Shown in pieces: positions 44,701 to 56,790 of a stretch of 64,000 bases of DNA. The DNA lies in assembly GCF_019703515.2 (NCBI RefSeq), contig NC_059372.1:10587492-10651491 (forward strand), in the 5' to 3' direction. The translations under genes were made by a program, and so were the position numbers. Below the pieces are notes generated by a model that did no database searches, had not been told where the DNA came from, and saw nothing but the letters and a program-made list of their open reading frames with translations. Every line of letters starts with the position of its first letter. Within the stretch, counting starts at the first letter, position 1. Source of the stretch: Myxocyprinus asiaticus (taxonomy: Eukaryota > Chordata > Actinopteri > Cypriniformes > Catostomidae).

Positions 44701-46298
44701 GAATAACCCGGCCCCCGGAGCCCGATCTGGACGACCCTCTTGCAGTCCAGCAGTCCTTCATCCACACAGCGCCTGAAAGGGGTCCCGTGACCAATCTTCT
44801 CACCCAGTATCATGTCACTAGTGTCTGCATGTGCATCCACATGTATCAGGCCCACTGGTCCATGTCTGAACAGCAGATATAGCAATGAATTCAGACTAAG
44901 TTGAGGTTAGTCCCGCAGATAAAATTAGCTGTCTATACGGATATAAAGCAGGAGGGAGGTCTCTTGTGTATGTACAAACCTCTCAGCCACTGCTTGAAGA
45001 ATTGGGTATGCAATCGTATGATCACCTCCTGGAAATCAAAGACAATTTCAGATTAAGTTTGAACTCCATCCCATTTACAAATGGTTTTCTGCTAGGTGAA
45101 CCAAAGAGAAATTCTTGCTATAGAACTAAAACCTGCATCCCACCCAATGTAAGTGGAATGCAGCCGGTGGCTACAATTTCACGGTAACCCTCTCGGATTC
45201 TTTTGCAGGTGTCTTTCAGATCAAAGAGGTTGACATTAATGTCACCAATATCTGCCACCTTCAGTGACTCGTATGGTGCTGCTCTCGTCCAGCTGTTATA
45301 TGCCCTCAACATAGCGGATTCTGCCCTGATGTGCCGAGGACCAAACCTGTTGAGAGAAGAAGGGGTTAATGTTATCCAACTATCCCACTGATCTCAATCA
45401 ATTATAATTGTGTATTTCACAAGCACTGATATCAGGAATTGCATTTGAGTTTATGTATGTGATTATTGTCCTGAGGCCCAGAAATCCATTTGTATATTTT
45501 TTGTTGTTTAGAACATTCTTTTAAGAGGACATTTTGGTCTTTTCTTTTATTCCAAATGTTTGCAGGTGTGGCCAATGTGATATAAAAGTAATATCATGTC
45601 ATGATAATACAATTTATTGTTTTATTGTATTATTATGTGTGAATTATTATTATTATACAGATGTGTTAATAAAATATTTATAAAATGTATCTTACGCTGT
45701 AAATTATATTAATGTATTTAAAATATTTAATTGCCATAATTTTTCATATTATTATTATTTTTGATGGGCATATTACAGCTGTGTCAGAATGAGAAACCCT
45801 AAACAATGCCTATGCCCTATTATTTCACAAAAGATAAAAGAAATACATCTTTTTTTTATAAATTAAATATATTTATTAATAATATATATATTTATACACA
45901 TATGTACAATTATTGAAATAACTTTTGCTTAATTTAAGATCTTTGTATCATAGGTGAATGCATTACCTTCATATAATGTGTTGATAAAAATCTTTTTAAA
46001 TAACTGAATGTTTATTGTTCTCTAAATGATGCCAAAAAAATAAATAATAATTGCCATAAACCTTTTATTACTATTATTATTTGTATTATTATTAATAGTA
46101 AGCTATTATTTTTTGCTGGACATCTGGAGGCTGTCAGAAAAACCCTAAACAATAAAATGCCTATGTACTATTATTTCACCAAAAAACAAATACATATTTT
46201 TATAAATGTGCAAAAAAAGAATTTTTTTTTTTTTTAATTCCAAACTATAACATTTTAGAAGTGTGCCTCATAGGAAAATGCATTAGCTTCATATGTGT

Positions 46299-46349
<51 letters not shown>

Positions 46350-46430
46350 TATATATATATATACACTGGCGGCCAAAAGTTAGGAATAATGTACAGCTAA
46401 ATATGTACATTATTGCAAAGTTTTGGACGC

Positions 46431-46493
<63 letters not shown>

Positions 46494-47044
46494 CTAACAT
46501 TTTTCTATTACTCTAAATTATAAAATAATAATAACCATAACATTTTATCATTTGTATTATTATATAATTATTATAATATATAAAACAAATACATAGTCTG
46601 CATTTATAAATGTACAAAAAATATTTCAAATACACGTAAAATTACTGAAGTATAACTTATGCATATTTTTAGAAAAACTCCCGTGTCCTGTCTGTGTACG
46701 TGAAAGCATTACCTTGCACCTGGGCGGTTGGATGTGCCGGTGTCAATAGGAACTCCGACAAAAGCCGCGTCCAGACCGTCCGCTGTTTTCTGAAACGGTA
46801 ATTTACACATAGTCGCGATGCCGCTCACTCTCGCCACAAACTCTGCGCTCGGTGGGGCATTCAAACCTTTCCCGGACATTCGCCTTATAGCTGTAACATT
46901 TGTCTGATCAGTGTGTACATCTTCCCAGCATATCACTCTTGGAGAAGCACAGGTTTTCCAAATCTGCGACCCACCAAAAACAGCTCGAGTTTTATTTGCG
47001 ATTTTGATCAAAGAAAACATTTTGCAGCTCTCGCATGTAAACAA
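41783..47044 (-). CDS. agmat: Agmatinase, mitochondrial
   Basis: Seven exons, 5' to 3': 47044-46713, 45346-45144, 45028-44980, 44865-44670, 42664-42485, 42054-41970, 41856-41783. Phases close; 372 aa from the first Met, 364 from the next one at 47020 (human about 352). The family hydrolyses agmatine to putrescine and urea with two Mn ions. The ureohydrolase ligands are present: GGDHT (His182), the DAHAD motif (Asp205, His207, Asp209) and SFDIDSLDP (Asp296, Asp298). The N-terminus is basic and fits a mitochondrial presequence. The exon 2 donor is read as TTGG|gtggga, which keeps the family's LGGDH intact. Vertebrate AGMAT proteins are sequence homologues, but whether they prefer agmatine has been questioned. 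Intron 4 (exon 4 to 5) holds a Tc1 relic, and intron 1 holds microsatellites with a small palindrome. Confidence 0.93.
42903..44622. mobile_element. Possible DNA element with 'gtgaagtgtgtaatttt' ends
   Basis: Left 'taaagtgaagtgtgtaattt' (42905-42924) and right 'aaaattacacacctcaccttt' (about 44601-44621) are inverted. The same end ('gaaattacacacttcacctt') occurs alone at 63012-63031. The interior includes a Tc1 relic. Could be two solo ends rather than one element. Confidence 0.45.
43335..43890. mobile_element. Head-to-head Tc1-like relic in AGMAT intron
   Basis: Minus-strand transposase N-terminus and leader (to about 43505), then plus-strand N-terminus from 'gatgattgttggtgccagat' with [20 protein letters not shown] and [17 protein letters not shown], ending 'gttcctaataaagtgctcag'. 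Same junction as the relic at 1040-1680. Confidence 0.75.
46300..46361. repeat. (TA)n / (CA)n microsatellite
   Basis: TA units interrupted by a short acacacac block, in AGMAT intron 1. Confidence 0.9.
46362..46437. mobile_element. 76-bp palindromic Tc1-derived MITE
   Basis: Left arm ACACTGGCGGCCAAAAGTT, 'ggaataatgtaca', short centre, then the inverse 'tgtacattattgcaaag' and 'ttttggacgccagtgt'. The arms match the end of the Tc1 relic at 26340-26385 ('tgtacattattccaaacttttggcc'). It sits exactly between a (TA)n and a (GT)n tract. Confidence 0.8.
46434..46488. repeat. (GT)n microsatellite
   Basis: About 27 GT units. Confidence 0.9.
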
Positions 47045-47602
47045 CTCAAGCAGAAATTGGCGTTAAATGCAATGCAACAAATAATTGCCCTTAACGGTCC
47101 GTTATAGTGCAATCAACGTTTCGCAAATGTGCTTAAGGAAAAGTTTAATCTGACCTCATTAGTTTAGACATGGAAAATGAACTTTCACCAGTGGCGTGAG
47201 AAGGGGCTGGACACAAAGTGACACACTGCCACACTACTCACACTTAGAATGGAGTATGTAGTATGCAGTGTACGATATAAGCCTGGGGTGCTCCTTATCC
47301 CCACCCCCCTCCCTGTGCCTTTTGGGTAATGTATTTTATTCACTATAACAGCAATATTATAATATTGCAACATTATATTTACAATGATACTACACTGCAG
47401 TAAAAGTATTAATAATAGAAAATCAAAGACAACCAATCAATCACCAAATTGTTTTATTACAACATGCAAAAGACACAATACACTATTTCAATGCTATACA
47501 AAAAGGATATGAAATCAAAATTCATCATATGTACTTTTTTAATGTAAGTTACTGTTGGTATCAAAACTAAATAACTTGCTCTGCCTCTTGAAATGACTTT
47601 TT
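47045..47602. other. AGMAT promoter side / PINK1 3' flank
   Basis: About 560 bases between the AGMAT start and the end of the PINK1 relic. No CpG island is obvious, and no motif was identified. Confidence 0.3.
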
Positions 47603-49168
47603 TCATTGAAAATACCTCTTACTTTCCAAAGAGCTCCCACTGGACCCACGATCCTTCAGAAGTACCACTGCAGACTGACACAGCAGCCAGTTGATCATTA
47701 TTAGCCATTCTGGCCCGGTCCAAACTGGCCAGAACACGCTTGCCTTGCCCCATCGGCTGATATGAAGCATGTTAGCGGCAACCCGTGCACTGCGGTGCTG
47801 GAGATGGCCGAATAAATAATTAGTACATAAATGTGTCAAATAAGGTTTATCTTCTCAGCCAGAGTTCTTGTACCGAATGTTTTTTTTATTTTAATTTTTT
47901 TATTTTTTTTTGAGTTTCTATATGGGAGAATCTGATGAAAACCTGTAAAGAACACTTCAAGGGCATATTTCACCCTAACATCAAAAGGAAAAAATAAGAC
48001 TATACTTCACATTAAGAAAATCTAAGCCTGTTTTTGAGAATGTTAAAGATTTTTTTGCACTGTGACATTATGTTTCATAGATTTTTTCATTCCCATCAAA
48101 GTTAAGTGAAAAAGAATAATAGTATATTATTTAAATGTATTCCAGTAATGAGAATGTCTATTGAGATTAATGGGAATTACATAAAAACTCAAATAATATA
48201 AATTGTCTTAAAAACACGCCTTATTTTCTTCCTGATAAATATTTGAATCTGGGGTGAAATGTGACCTGTACATGTTTTCATGAGATTTACCGCTATATTG
48301 TAAATGTGTAATAACAAATACACCCTTAAAATAGATTCAAACAAACAAAAGGGGACTGTTTCTTACCCAGTTGCTTTGCCCAGTGTACAAAGGTATATGA
48401 GAGGTTGTTTATGAGAAGGCATTGCCTTGTGATTATTTCTGCATAGCAGTAACCTCACTACTAGCTGTGCATCATCAGGTACACTGTCAGGCAATGGAGG
48501 GAGTTGTCTTTCCTGACAGCTGTGAATCTCCAGCCTCTGTGAGCTGTAGAAGTGGTTTGGCTGACTGAAGAGCTCATAAGCAATCGCCCCTACGGCCCAG
48601 CAATCTGCTTTACTGTAATCGATCGTCACCCCTGGACCTGGGACTGCTGTTGCGACCTACAGAATGATGTAGATACACAAATGTCCAGTATATTAGCCAT
48701 TGTAATGATATATTCTGAGTTCAGTACATTGGTGGCATGCTGTTGATACCCACAGAAAATAATTTACATTTGTCTCTCAGTTTGCAAAAACAAACTGAAA
48801 AAGGAATTAAACGTATTTTTCTGATGCTGTCAATTGAGCTTACGTAGTTTTGAACCCAAAACATTCCTTTAACCCATATATTGTGTTCTGTCAAAATTAA
48901 GCGATTGGAATAAAATTCCATGGCTTTGTTCACACAGGGCACCTGAACACACAATTTCTTTTAGATAATTTTCATAAAATTCTATTGGTTTTATTTCACT
49001 TTGTTACACCTGTGGTGTTCCCGGTCTAAAGTGACTGGTCATTGGAAATGAAAGGATTAGATTACAAAATACAGAAATATTAAGTGTTCAGGAGCATCCC
49101 AGTCCTTTAGATGAGCACATATGTGGATGTGGGTGTGGGTTTGCACACACACAAAGTCCTCAGACATG

Positions 49169-49202
<34 letters not shown>

Positions 49203-50937
49203 CACAAAGTCCTCGGACATACACGCACACACACACACACACAGTGCCCGTCTGTGCATCGTCTTTCCATGTAAAATCTTTGAGGAATATTTTAAGATCT
49301 ACTTATCATATTATGTTGTGTTTGGGCTCGTTTGAATCAGGATAGTCTGCTGTAAGTTACCATATGTCATTTTCTATGTTATATGTATGTTTCAGGAAGT
49401 AATAAGGAAAAAGGTGACAAAAAGACACTCCTGTTTATTATATTTATGTGTGTCAGTGGGAATTTCATACACATAATACTCACTGCAGTTTGGCCTCTGA
49501 GTGAAACAAATTTGCTCACTGCATTTTATTAATTGAAACATTTCCAACGATATATAACACATGGCTATCTCATCTTTTTTTATGTTTTTACCATACATAT
49601 TTAGACAGTCGGAAACTGAATTCATGAACATTCCGTTGGCCTGTTTGAACATTCCGTCAATGAAGTCTATGGGATTTTTCTCATTTTTTGATTATCTGCT
49701 GTACAAAAACCTTAAGTCTTATCAGTTAGAAAAAACATGACACACTAAGTCAGAACAGTCTGATGGTCTGAACCAAGTTTGTTGGATGTAGCTTGAAAGC
49801 TGTAGGAGTTAGTGTTAGAAAAGTTGATCTTGATTTAGGGATTTCTTTATCAAGCCAACTTAATAATCCTGTATTTCAAGGCTAAAGATGCATTTGATGT
49901 TGTGTCATGTTTCAGGAGATTTGTATAAAGTTTCTCACCTCAGGTGCCAACAGACAAGGATTTCCTCCTATGCCAACCCACCGACTGTTGAAAGGCAGTT
50001 TAAGGCCAAAGTCTTCAGCCAGACAGCACCCGAAGTCAGTGATCACCAATCTGGGACACCCAGCTTTAAAATAAATCCAACACCACTAAGATAATGTACA
50101 TTTCTTAGGATTGATAAGCAATGACCTACTGTAAACAGTAAACGAAATGTGATTCATCATTGGCAAATGTTTTTGCTGCTCGGTCTTAGAACTTTTACCA
50201 CAGTCAAATTCCAGTAGCACATTGTCCGATTTGAGGTCTCTGTGAGCGATGCCCTGTCCGCACAGGTGGTCCACCCCTTCCATTAGTTGTAGCAACATGA
50301 GAGAGGCCTGCATCCGGTCTGGCACACACCTCCAGGTACTGCCGCAGGGTGCATTAGTAGCTACAGCACAATGAAAATATTTAATCTATCATCAGAAAAT
50401 TAGTCTAAAGGCCTGTTCACATCTGACGAGACAAAAGAGTATGAATCACACACAAAATCGCACAAGGCTATTCACACCAGATCCGACACGTTTCCAACAG
50501 TTCGTACTTTAATTACGGCAAAACACACCCTGATCATTCACATGGTTTAATGCAAAATAAAACCCATCTGACATCACTTTAATGCAAAATACAAGACATT
50601 GGGAATAGTAGCAGATATATTGTAACATATGAATATATTTCTTTTTTATGGAAGATAGCATGATAATGAAATATATCATTATGTGATGATATTAATAGAA
50701 GCAAACATACTGTTTTTCTATAAACTCGTTTTATTTTATTTTTATTTATTACTTATTTTCAGTGTCATCCTGGTTCAGTTCCACCAGTGAGCACTTTCCC
50801 TTCTCTTCAGGGGCTGCAAAGGGAGCCACTGCTTCATAGGCTGCTGGATTGCAACCTTTCCCAATGACATAGTCCTCCAAGTTGTACCCTGATGTAAATG
50901 ACTTCAGAGGGGTCTGGAACTTCTTTTTGAATACAGC
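47603..50937 (-). pseudogene. pink1: PINK1-like kinase, decayed copy
   Basis: Exon-like blocks 5' to 3': 50937-50749 (AVFKKKFQ, LEDYVIGKGCN), 50360-50199 ([21 protein letters not shown] region, here MEGVDHL), 50063-49939 ([19 protein letters not shown], ending APE), 48656-48426 (IDYSKADCWAVGAIAYELF), 47797-47603 (SARVAANMLHIS). These are the kinase exons of PINK1, the mitophagy Ser/Thr kinase. Damage: no exon 1 (mitochondrial targeting and membrane segment); the glycine-rich loop has lost about four residues; the first block stops at TAA 50749 before the ATP-binding AIK lysine exon, which is absent; the second block has a stop in its first codons and a one-base frame change before PDRMQ; one donor is GC; the last block has two offsetting frameshifts and a shortened C-terminus. 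HRD and DFG survive. An intact copy is presumably elsewhere, for example an ohnologue if the species is polyploid. Confidence 0.8.
49146..49243. repeat. (CA)n minisatellite
   Basis: Two (CA)n blocks separated by 'aaagtcctcggacatacacg', itself a near repeat of 'aaagtcctcagacatgcaca' just upstream. Confidence 0.85.
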
Positions 50938-51590
50938 CTATACATAGACAGAAAACTGTGAAAAACGGCAACATGGGCATAGAAGAACAACTTTAAAGCA
51001 CAGCAAGTACCTGCTGACAAATTATACAGTAGGTATCCAACCAGAATGACCCTTACTATCACGGGGATTAACGCAGCGGTAAAACTTTAAATTCTCACAT
51101 GTGAGACACGTTCACAAAATCACCGCCAGGAGGCACTAAGGGACAGTTTTGGCACCACCATTTCATGTGAAGAAAGTGAGAGTTATTATGATTAACATTT
51201 TTTAAATTATTATTTGTATTGTATTTTTTTTACATTTTGATGTATAGAAGGCGATCTAACAATACAGCATTTAATGGCAGCATTAAAGTTATAGCTTAAA
51301 TGTCTCATGAATTGGTATATAGAAAAAATTCAAAAATGTCAGCCTTTTTTAATAAACGAAAACTGTTGCTTCATAGATATTATTTAATTATCTTCCTGAA
51401 AATCAAAATGAAAATACATTGTGAACATTCATAATTGTATTTGTTAGCCCTACTGAAAAAACCACAACAACAACAACACACTTAACTAACGATGTTAACC
51501 CATTTTATAATTGACCAGGCTAGTCGGTAGTGATAGACTAAAATAGAGTGGTTCAATTGAAACCACGCTCATAAGCGTAATGAAATATAT
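50938..51590. other. Gene-free stretch upstream of PINK1 relic
   Basis: Where PINK1 exon 1 would be expected, no open frame resembling it was found. (CAA)n-like 'acaacaacaacaac' at about 51463. Confidence 0.35.
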
Positions 51591-51832
51591 ACAGTTGAAG
51601 TCTCACTGGATTTTTTGTTTTTTGGCACCATTCGGAGTAAATCCTAGAGACTGTTGTGTGTGAAAATCCCAGGCGATCAGCAGTTACAGAAATACTCAAA
51701 CCAGCCCATCTGGCACCAACAATCATCCATGTGATTATCTTATTAGCCAATCGTGTGGCAGCAGTGCAGTGCATAAAATCAGTCAGATACAGGTCAGGAG
51801 CTTCAGTTAATGTTCACATCAACTGATCAACA

Positions 51833-52745
51833 CATCATCAGGAAGTGCATGGAGGATGTTGTACCGACCAAAACAATACAGATCTACCTTAACCAGAAAC
51901 CATGGGTTAATAGCGATGTTCGCATGACACTTAATGTGTGGACATCCTGGGAACACGGAAGAGCATAAACAAGCCAGTTATGCCCTCCGCAAAACTATCA
52001 GAGCAGCCAAACGCCAGCACAGGGACAAGATTGAAGGACAGTTCAACACCACCGACTCTAGAAGCATGTGGCAGGGAATTAATATCATCACGGACTTCAA
52101 AGGGAATAAAAACTCCACCGTGAACACCGCTGCCTCTCTCCCGGATGAGCTAAATACTTTTTATGCTCGTTTCGAGGGAAATAACACCGCCCTCACGGAG
52201 AGAACTCTCGCGGCCACTCTCCATCTCTGTAGCGGATGCAACCCGATCCTTCTGATGGGTGAATATTCGTAAAGCCGCGGGTCCACACGGCATTCCGGGC
52301 CGCATCATCAGAGCATGCGTGAACCAATTGGCTGGTGTTTTTATGGACATTTTCAACCTTTCCCTCTCTTTGTCTGTAGTCCCCACATGCTTTAAAACAT
52401 CCACCATTGTGCCTGTACCAAAGCAATCCAAAATCACTTGCTTAAAATGTCTGGCATCCTGTTGCTCTGACCCCCATCATCAGCAAATGCTTTGAGAGAC
52501 TAGATGTAATTGAGATTACATCTGCTCTGTGCTGCCTACCTCACTGGACCCACTGCAGTTTGCTTACCGCAACAACCGCTCCACTGATGATGCCATTGCA
52601 TCTACACTACACACTGCTCTCTCCCACCTGGAAAAAAGGAACACATATGTGAGAATGCTGTTTGTAGACTACAGCTCAGTATTCAACACCATAGTGCCCT
52701 CCAAGCTTGATGAGAAACTCCAGGCTCTGGGCTTAATGATGGTCC
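51833..52745 (+). pseudogene. Non-LTR retrotransposon RT fragment (CR1/L2-like)
   Basis: Decayed reverse transcriptase: YALRKTIRAAKRQHRDKIE, then after a frame change [20 protein letters not shown] and, after another, [16 protein letters not shown] and [18 protein letters not shown]. These are the RT motifs of fish CR1/L2-type LINEs. No endonuclease domain. The fragment stops in mid-RT where the Tc1 begins. Confidence 0.75.
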
Positions 52746-53448
52746 TACATTTTCCTCAAGCATCCTCTGATAGAATGAAGAATTCATTGTGGATTCTATG
52801 ATAGTGAGCTGGCCAGGCCCTGCTGCAGCAAAGCAGCCCCAAACCATGACATTTCCACACCCATGCTTCACAGTTGGTATGAGGTTCTTGTGCTCAAATG
52901 CTGTCTTTGGTTTGTGCCACACATGTCTTCTGTTACTGTGCCCAAACAATTCAACTTTGGATTCATCTGTCCAAAGCACATTGTTCCAGAAGTCCTGGCC
53001 TTTGTCTAGGTGTTCTCTGGCAAACTTTAGTCTTGCCCTGATGTTTATTTATTTATTTATTTTTGACAGCAAGGGTTTCCTCCTTGCACACCTCCCATGC
53101 AAATCAAACTTGTGCAGTCTCTTTCTTATGGTAGATGCATGTACTTTGACATCAACTGTGGCAAGAGCTACCTGTAGGTCCCGAGATGACATTTTAGGAT
53201 TGTTGGAGACTTCTTTAAGCATCTTGCGGTCTGCTCTTGGGCTGAACTTGCTAGGATGGCCTGACCTGGGCATGTTGGCAGTTGTTTTAAATGTTCTCCA
53301 CTTGTAAATTATTTTCCGGACAGTCGAATGACTGATTTCTAATTGTTTGGAGATTTTTTTAAATCCCTTCCCAGATTTATATATCTACAACCTTCTTTCT
53401 GAAGGCCTCAGAGAGCTCTTTTGATCTCACCATGATGATTTCACTCAC
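52745..53448 (-). pseudogene. Tc1 transposase fragment
   Basis: From about 53433 (MVRSKELSEAF context, 'catgatgatttcactcactt' on plus) reading down: MPRSGHPSKFSPRADRKMLK and STIRKRLHKFDLHGRCARRK, then ESKVELFGHSNRRHVWHK and VKHGCGNVMVWGCFAAAGPG. Frameshifts separate the parts. C-terminal catalytic region is missing. Confidence 0.8.
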
Positions 53449-53670
53449 TTCAACAATCAAGAGCAAACCAAGCGGTAGTTCGGTGGATGGAAACGCCTTG
53501 TTGATGAGAGAGGTCAACAGAGAATGGCCAGACTGGTTCGAACTGACAAAGTCTACGGTAACTCAGATAACCGCTCTGTACAACTGTGTTGGCGGTGTTT
53601 TGGCGGCACGAGGGGGACCTACACAATATTAGGCAGGTGCTTTTAATGTTGTGGCTGATATGTGTATGAC

Positions 53671-54389
53671 ATGTATATGTGCTCATTATGTAGTTATTAT
53701 ATGTGATATGTGTAGTATGGATGTAATTTGCCACTGAGCAGTCTGTCTTGACGAGTTTTCATGAATTAATTGCTGTTTAATTAGTATGAATTATTCTAAA
53801 TAATTCTAAATAATAACATGAATCTGGTGACAAATTACAAATGCATTATATATGAAATTGATGAGCTGGAATTTGGATAGAATTGTATTACTACTACTAT
53901 TTGCATATAAAATAATTTGCATTAAGTAATTGTAGTTTAGCTGTATTACACAGTAAAAATGACTAGGTTTAATGAAGCTTTCATGAATTTCGGATGCTTT
54001 AACTGTACAGAAACTACTAATGTCTTACATATTTAATTGCAGCTGAGCAGTAATTGATTGCAGTGGAATTTATATGCAATTTGTATATAAGCGTATGGTA
54101 ATTTGTATCTAATTGAAGTATCCATTCACATCACAGACATTAAAAAGTTCCGTGGCAGTACCATGGTACAGTGATGGAATCAGATGGTAATTCCATGGAA
54201 GGCTACTTTACATATCGGCATACCACGATATTTACATGACATTGCAGGATACTTTAAAGAATACCATAGTATTATCATGGTGCATGTCCAAAAAACATGG
54301 AAATTTTTAATAAAATGGAAATATAATAATAATAAAAAATATATACTATGATGCCATGTGTTAAAAAAACCAAGGTAATACCAGTTTAT
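53671..54389. repeat. AT-rich DNA with first copy of a direct repeat
   Basis: 54070-54197 recurs at 54669-54797 ('ttccgtggcagtaccatggt', 'gatggaatcagatggtaatt'). Confidence 0.7.
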
Positions 54390-55168
54390 AGTCCAAAAAG
54401 CACATAAAGGCATAAGAAAAAGCATAAAGGTAATCCATAAGACTCCAGTGGTCAAATACATATCTTCAGAAGTAATATGATAGGTGTGGGTGAGAAACAG
54501 ATAAATATTTAAGTCAATTTTTTGCTAGAAATTCTTCTGCCTGCCCAGTAGGGGGCGTATGCATGAAGAATGGGAATCACCAAAAACACTAGTGAAAGTT
54601 AAAGTGGATATAGACTGAGCAGGGAGGAGAATTTAGAGTAAAAATTGACTTTATATGCAATTTGCAATTTATATGCAATTTGTATATAAGTGTATGGTAA
54701 TTTGTATCTAATTGAAGTTATCCATTCATATCACAGACATTAAAAAGTTCCGTGGCAGTACCATGGTACAGTGATGGAATCAGATGGTAATTCCATGTGA
54801 TATTCCATTCCGGGGCGTATGCATGAAGAATGGGAATCACCAAAAACAGTAGTGAAAGTTAAAGTGGATACAGACTGAGCAGGGAGGAGAATTTAGAGTA
54901 AAAATTGACTTAAATATTTATCTGTTTCTCACCCACACCTATAATTTTTGCTTCTGAAGACAGTGAATTAACCACTATGAGATTTTTTTGGAGCTTCCAA
55001 ATTTTTGCACCCATTCACTTGCACTGTATGGACCAAAAGAGCTGAGATATCCTTCTAAAAATCTTAATTTGTGTTCTGCTGAAGAAAGAAAGTCATACAT
55101 ATCCGGGATGGCATAAGGGTGAGTAAATGATGAGAGAATTTTAATTTTTGGGTGAACTATCCCTTTAA
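54390..55168. mobile_element. MITE copy carrying an internal duplication
   Basis: Interior matches 3090-3808 and 31690-32462; right end 'ttgggtgaactatcccttta'. The block 54553-54650 is repeated at 54813-54910, and the foreign block 54669-54797 lies between the two copies. Confidence 0.65.
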
Positions 55169-55966
55169 ACTACAGCCCAGTTAGTCCAGTGTTTCCCAAC
55201 CTTTTTCAGCCACGGCATCCTTTGAGAATTTACAAAATCTTGTGGCTCCCAAGGGGAGGTTGTGGTGGTAAAACTTTAATACTAAAAAATCTAAAATTTA
55301 ATATACAAAACTTTTGATTTTAGGTTGTTGATTATAAGTATAGAAACAATATATTTTAGGTTTACTGCAAAATATTCTGATATATACAAATATATACAGT
55401 ATGTAGTTTGGGGGTGTTTAGGGAAACCAACTCGATTGTGTCATGTACAGAGCATCATAGAAGTGGGCGGTCACTGCAGGCAGACTGTTTGGCGGGCTTT
55501 GTTGGCCGTGGCTCTCTGATTGGTGGATCTCACTCTGCTGGACCATGGGTAACATAGTTGCTTACTATGAATTCCACTATTAAACGTGATTTTTAAACAA
55601 TGAAGTTAAAATAATGCGGACTGGGTGTGGTTGTAACATTCTTTATTTATTTTCCTCAACAAACTACGCCACGTGTATTATAATCACAGACTTTGTTTTT
55701 CGGCTGCTTCTATTGTGCTCATCAGACAACATTAAATTTAACAAATACATTTATACTAAATATAAACTGATAAAACTAGAAACACCTTATTTTATATAAC
55801 TGAGGTGAAATATAGTGACAAACAGTAGCAATTAAATATTTAAACTAAAGAGTTCCTAATGACAAATATAATTGAATTGTTTATTTTAATTGGTTAATTT
55901 AGATGAGCAGTCCGAAATAATAGATTCACTCATTCACACAATACAATGTAACAAATGTAGCGTTTT
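55169..55966. other. Gene-free DNA with possible hAT end
   Basis: 'ccagtgtttcccaacctttt' at 55179 looks like a hAT left end; no right end was found. No gene seen. Confidence 0.3.
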
Positions 55967-55984
55967 GTGATGCTACACCACTAC

Positions 55985-56566
55985 TTGCTGGGAAATGTAG
56001 CTCATTACTGGAATAGTTACACTATTGTGAGAATAATACCCTACCTTGTAGGGAACTTGGGGAAGTTCAACCTGCCACAGGCGCTGCTGATACAGTTCTA
56101 CTCAGCTGTCATTGAGTCTGTCCTCTGCACTTCAGTAGCAGTCTGGTTTGGTTCAGCTACGAAATCGGATATCAGAAGACTACAAAGGACAGTTCGGACT
56201 GCTGAGAGGATTATTGGTTGCCCCCTGCCCTCCCTTCAAGAACTATACACTTCCAGAGTGAGGAAAAAGGCTGGAAAAATCACTTTGGACCCCACTCACC
56301 CTGCCCACTACCTTTTTGAACTGTTGCCTTCTTGCAGGCGCTACAGAGCTCTGAGCACCAGAACAGTCAGGCACAGGAACAGTTCTTCCCCTCAGGCTAT
56401 CCATCTCATGAACAGTTAAAATTGACCCATTGAGCAATAATTAATGTGCAATATACAGCTTAGTCTATTTATATATTTATCCAACATACCATACCTCTTC
56501 TGCCATACATTCCCTTGCATATGTATATAACAGATTTGTATTTGTATATTGTACATATGTATATAC

Positions 56567-56607
<41 letters not shown>

Positions 56608-56790
56608 CCTATTGTGTATTTCTATATATACTTTATTTTCTATTCACTTTTTATTTTTATTCTATTTTTTATTATTATCTCTGTCTTGTTGCTGTATTTT
56701 TTGTGTACTGGAAGCTCCTGTCACCAAGAAAAATTCCTTGTATGTGTAAGCACACTTGGCAATAAAGCTCATTCTGATTCTACCTGTACC
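55985..56790 (+). pseudogene. LINE 3' end (CR1/L2-like)
   Basis: The open frame holds the RT C-terminal region LLIQFYSAVIESVLC, VAVWFGSATKSDIRRLQR, RTAERIIGCPLPSLQEL and HPAHYLFELLPSCRRYR, up to the stop at 56417. The 3' UTR has a (TA)n block at 56570-56603 and ends 'cttggcaataaagctcattctg', the usual tail of this LINE class. The part upstream (mid RT) is missing; it could be the continuation of the fragment at 51833-52745. Confidence 0.8.

Larger units (their letters stand above)
51600..53670. mobile_element. Composite: Tc1 relic split by LINE and Tc1 insertions
   Basis: 51600-51830 is the Tc1 relic family (minus-strand transposase N-terminus, then its leader on the plus strand after 'aacaatcat|ccatgtgatt', the reverse of the junction at 1311). 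51833-52745 is a LINE fragment and 52745-53448 another Tc1. The first relic resumes at about 53455-53665 (plus strand: 'ggaaacgccttgttgatgag' to 'ggggacctacacaatatt'). The flanking halves therefore bracket two later insertions. Confidence 0.7.

Noticed and set aside
46255..46516. Protein-coding frames in microsatellites (also 49057-49345, 56515-56838)
   Set aside because: They translate CA/GT/TA repeats into His-Thr, Cys-Val or Ile-Tyr runs.
47603..50937. Functional PINK1
   Set aside because: Missing targeting and ATP-lysine exons, stops and frameshifts make an active kinase implausible from this locus.
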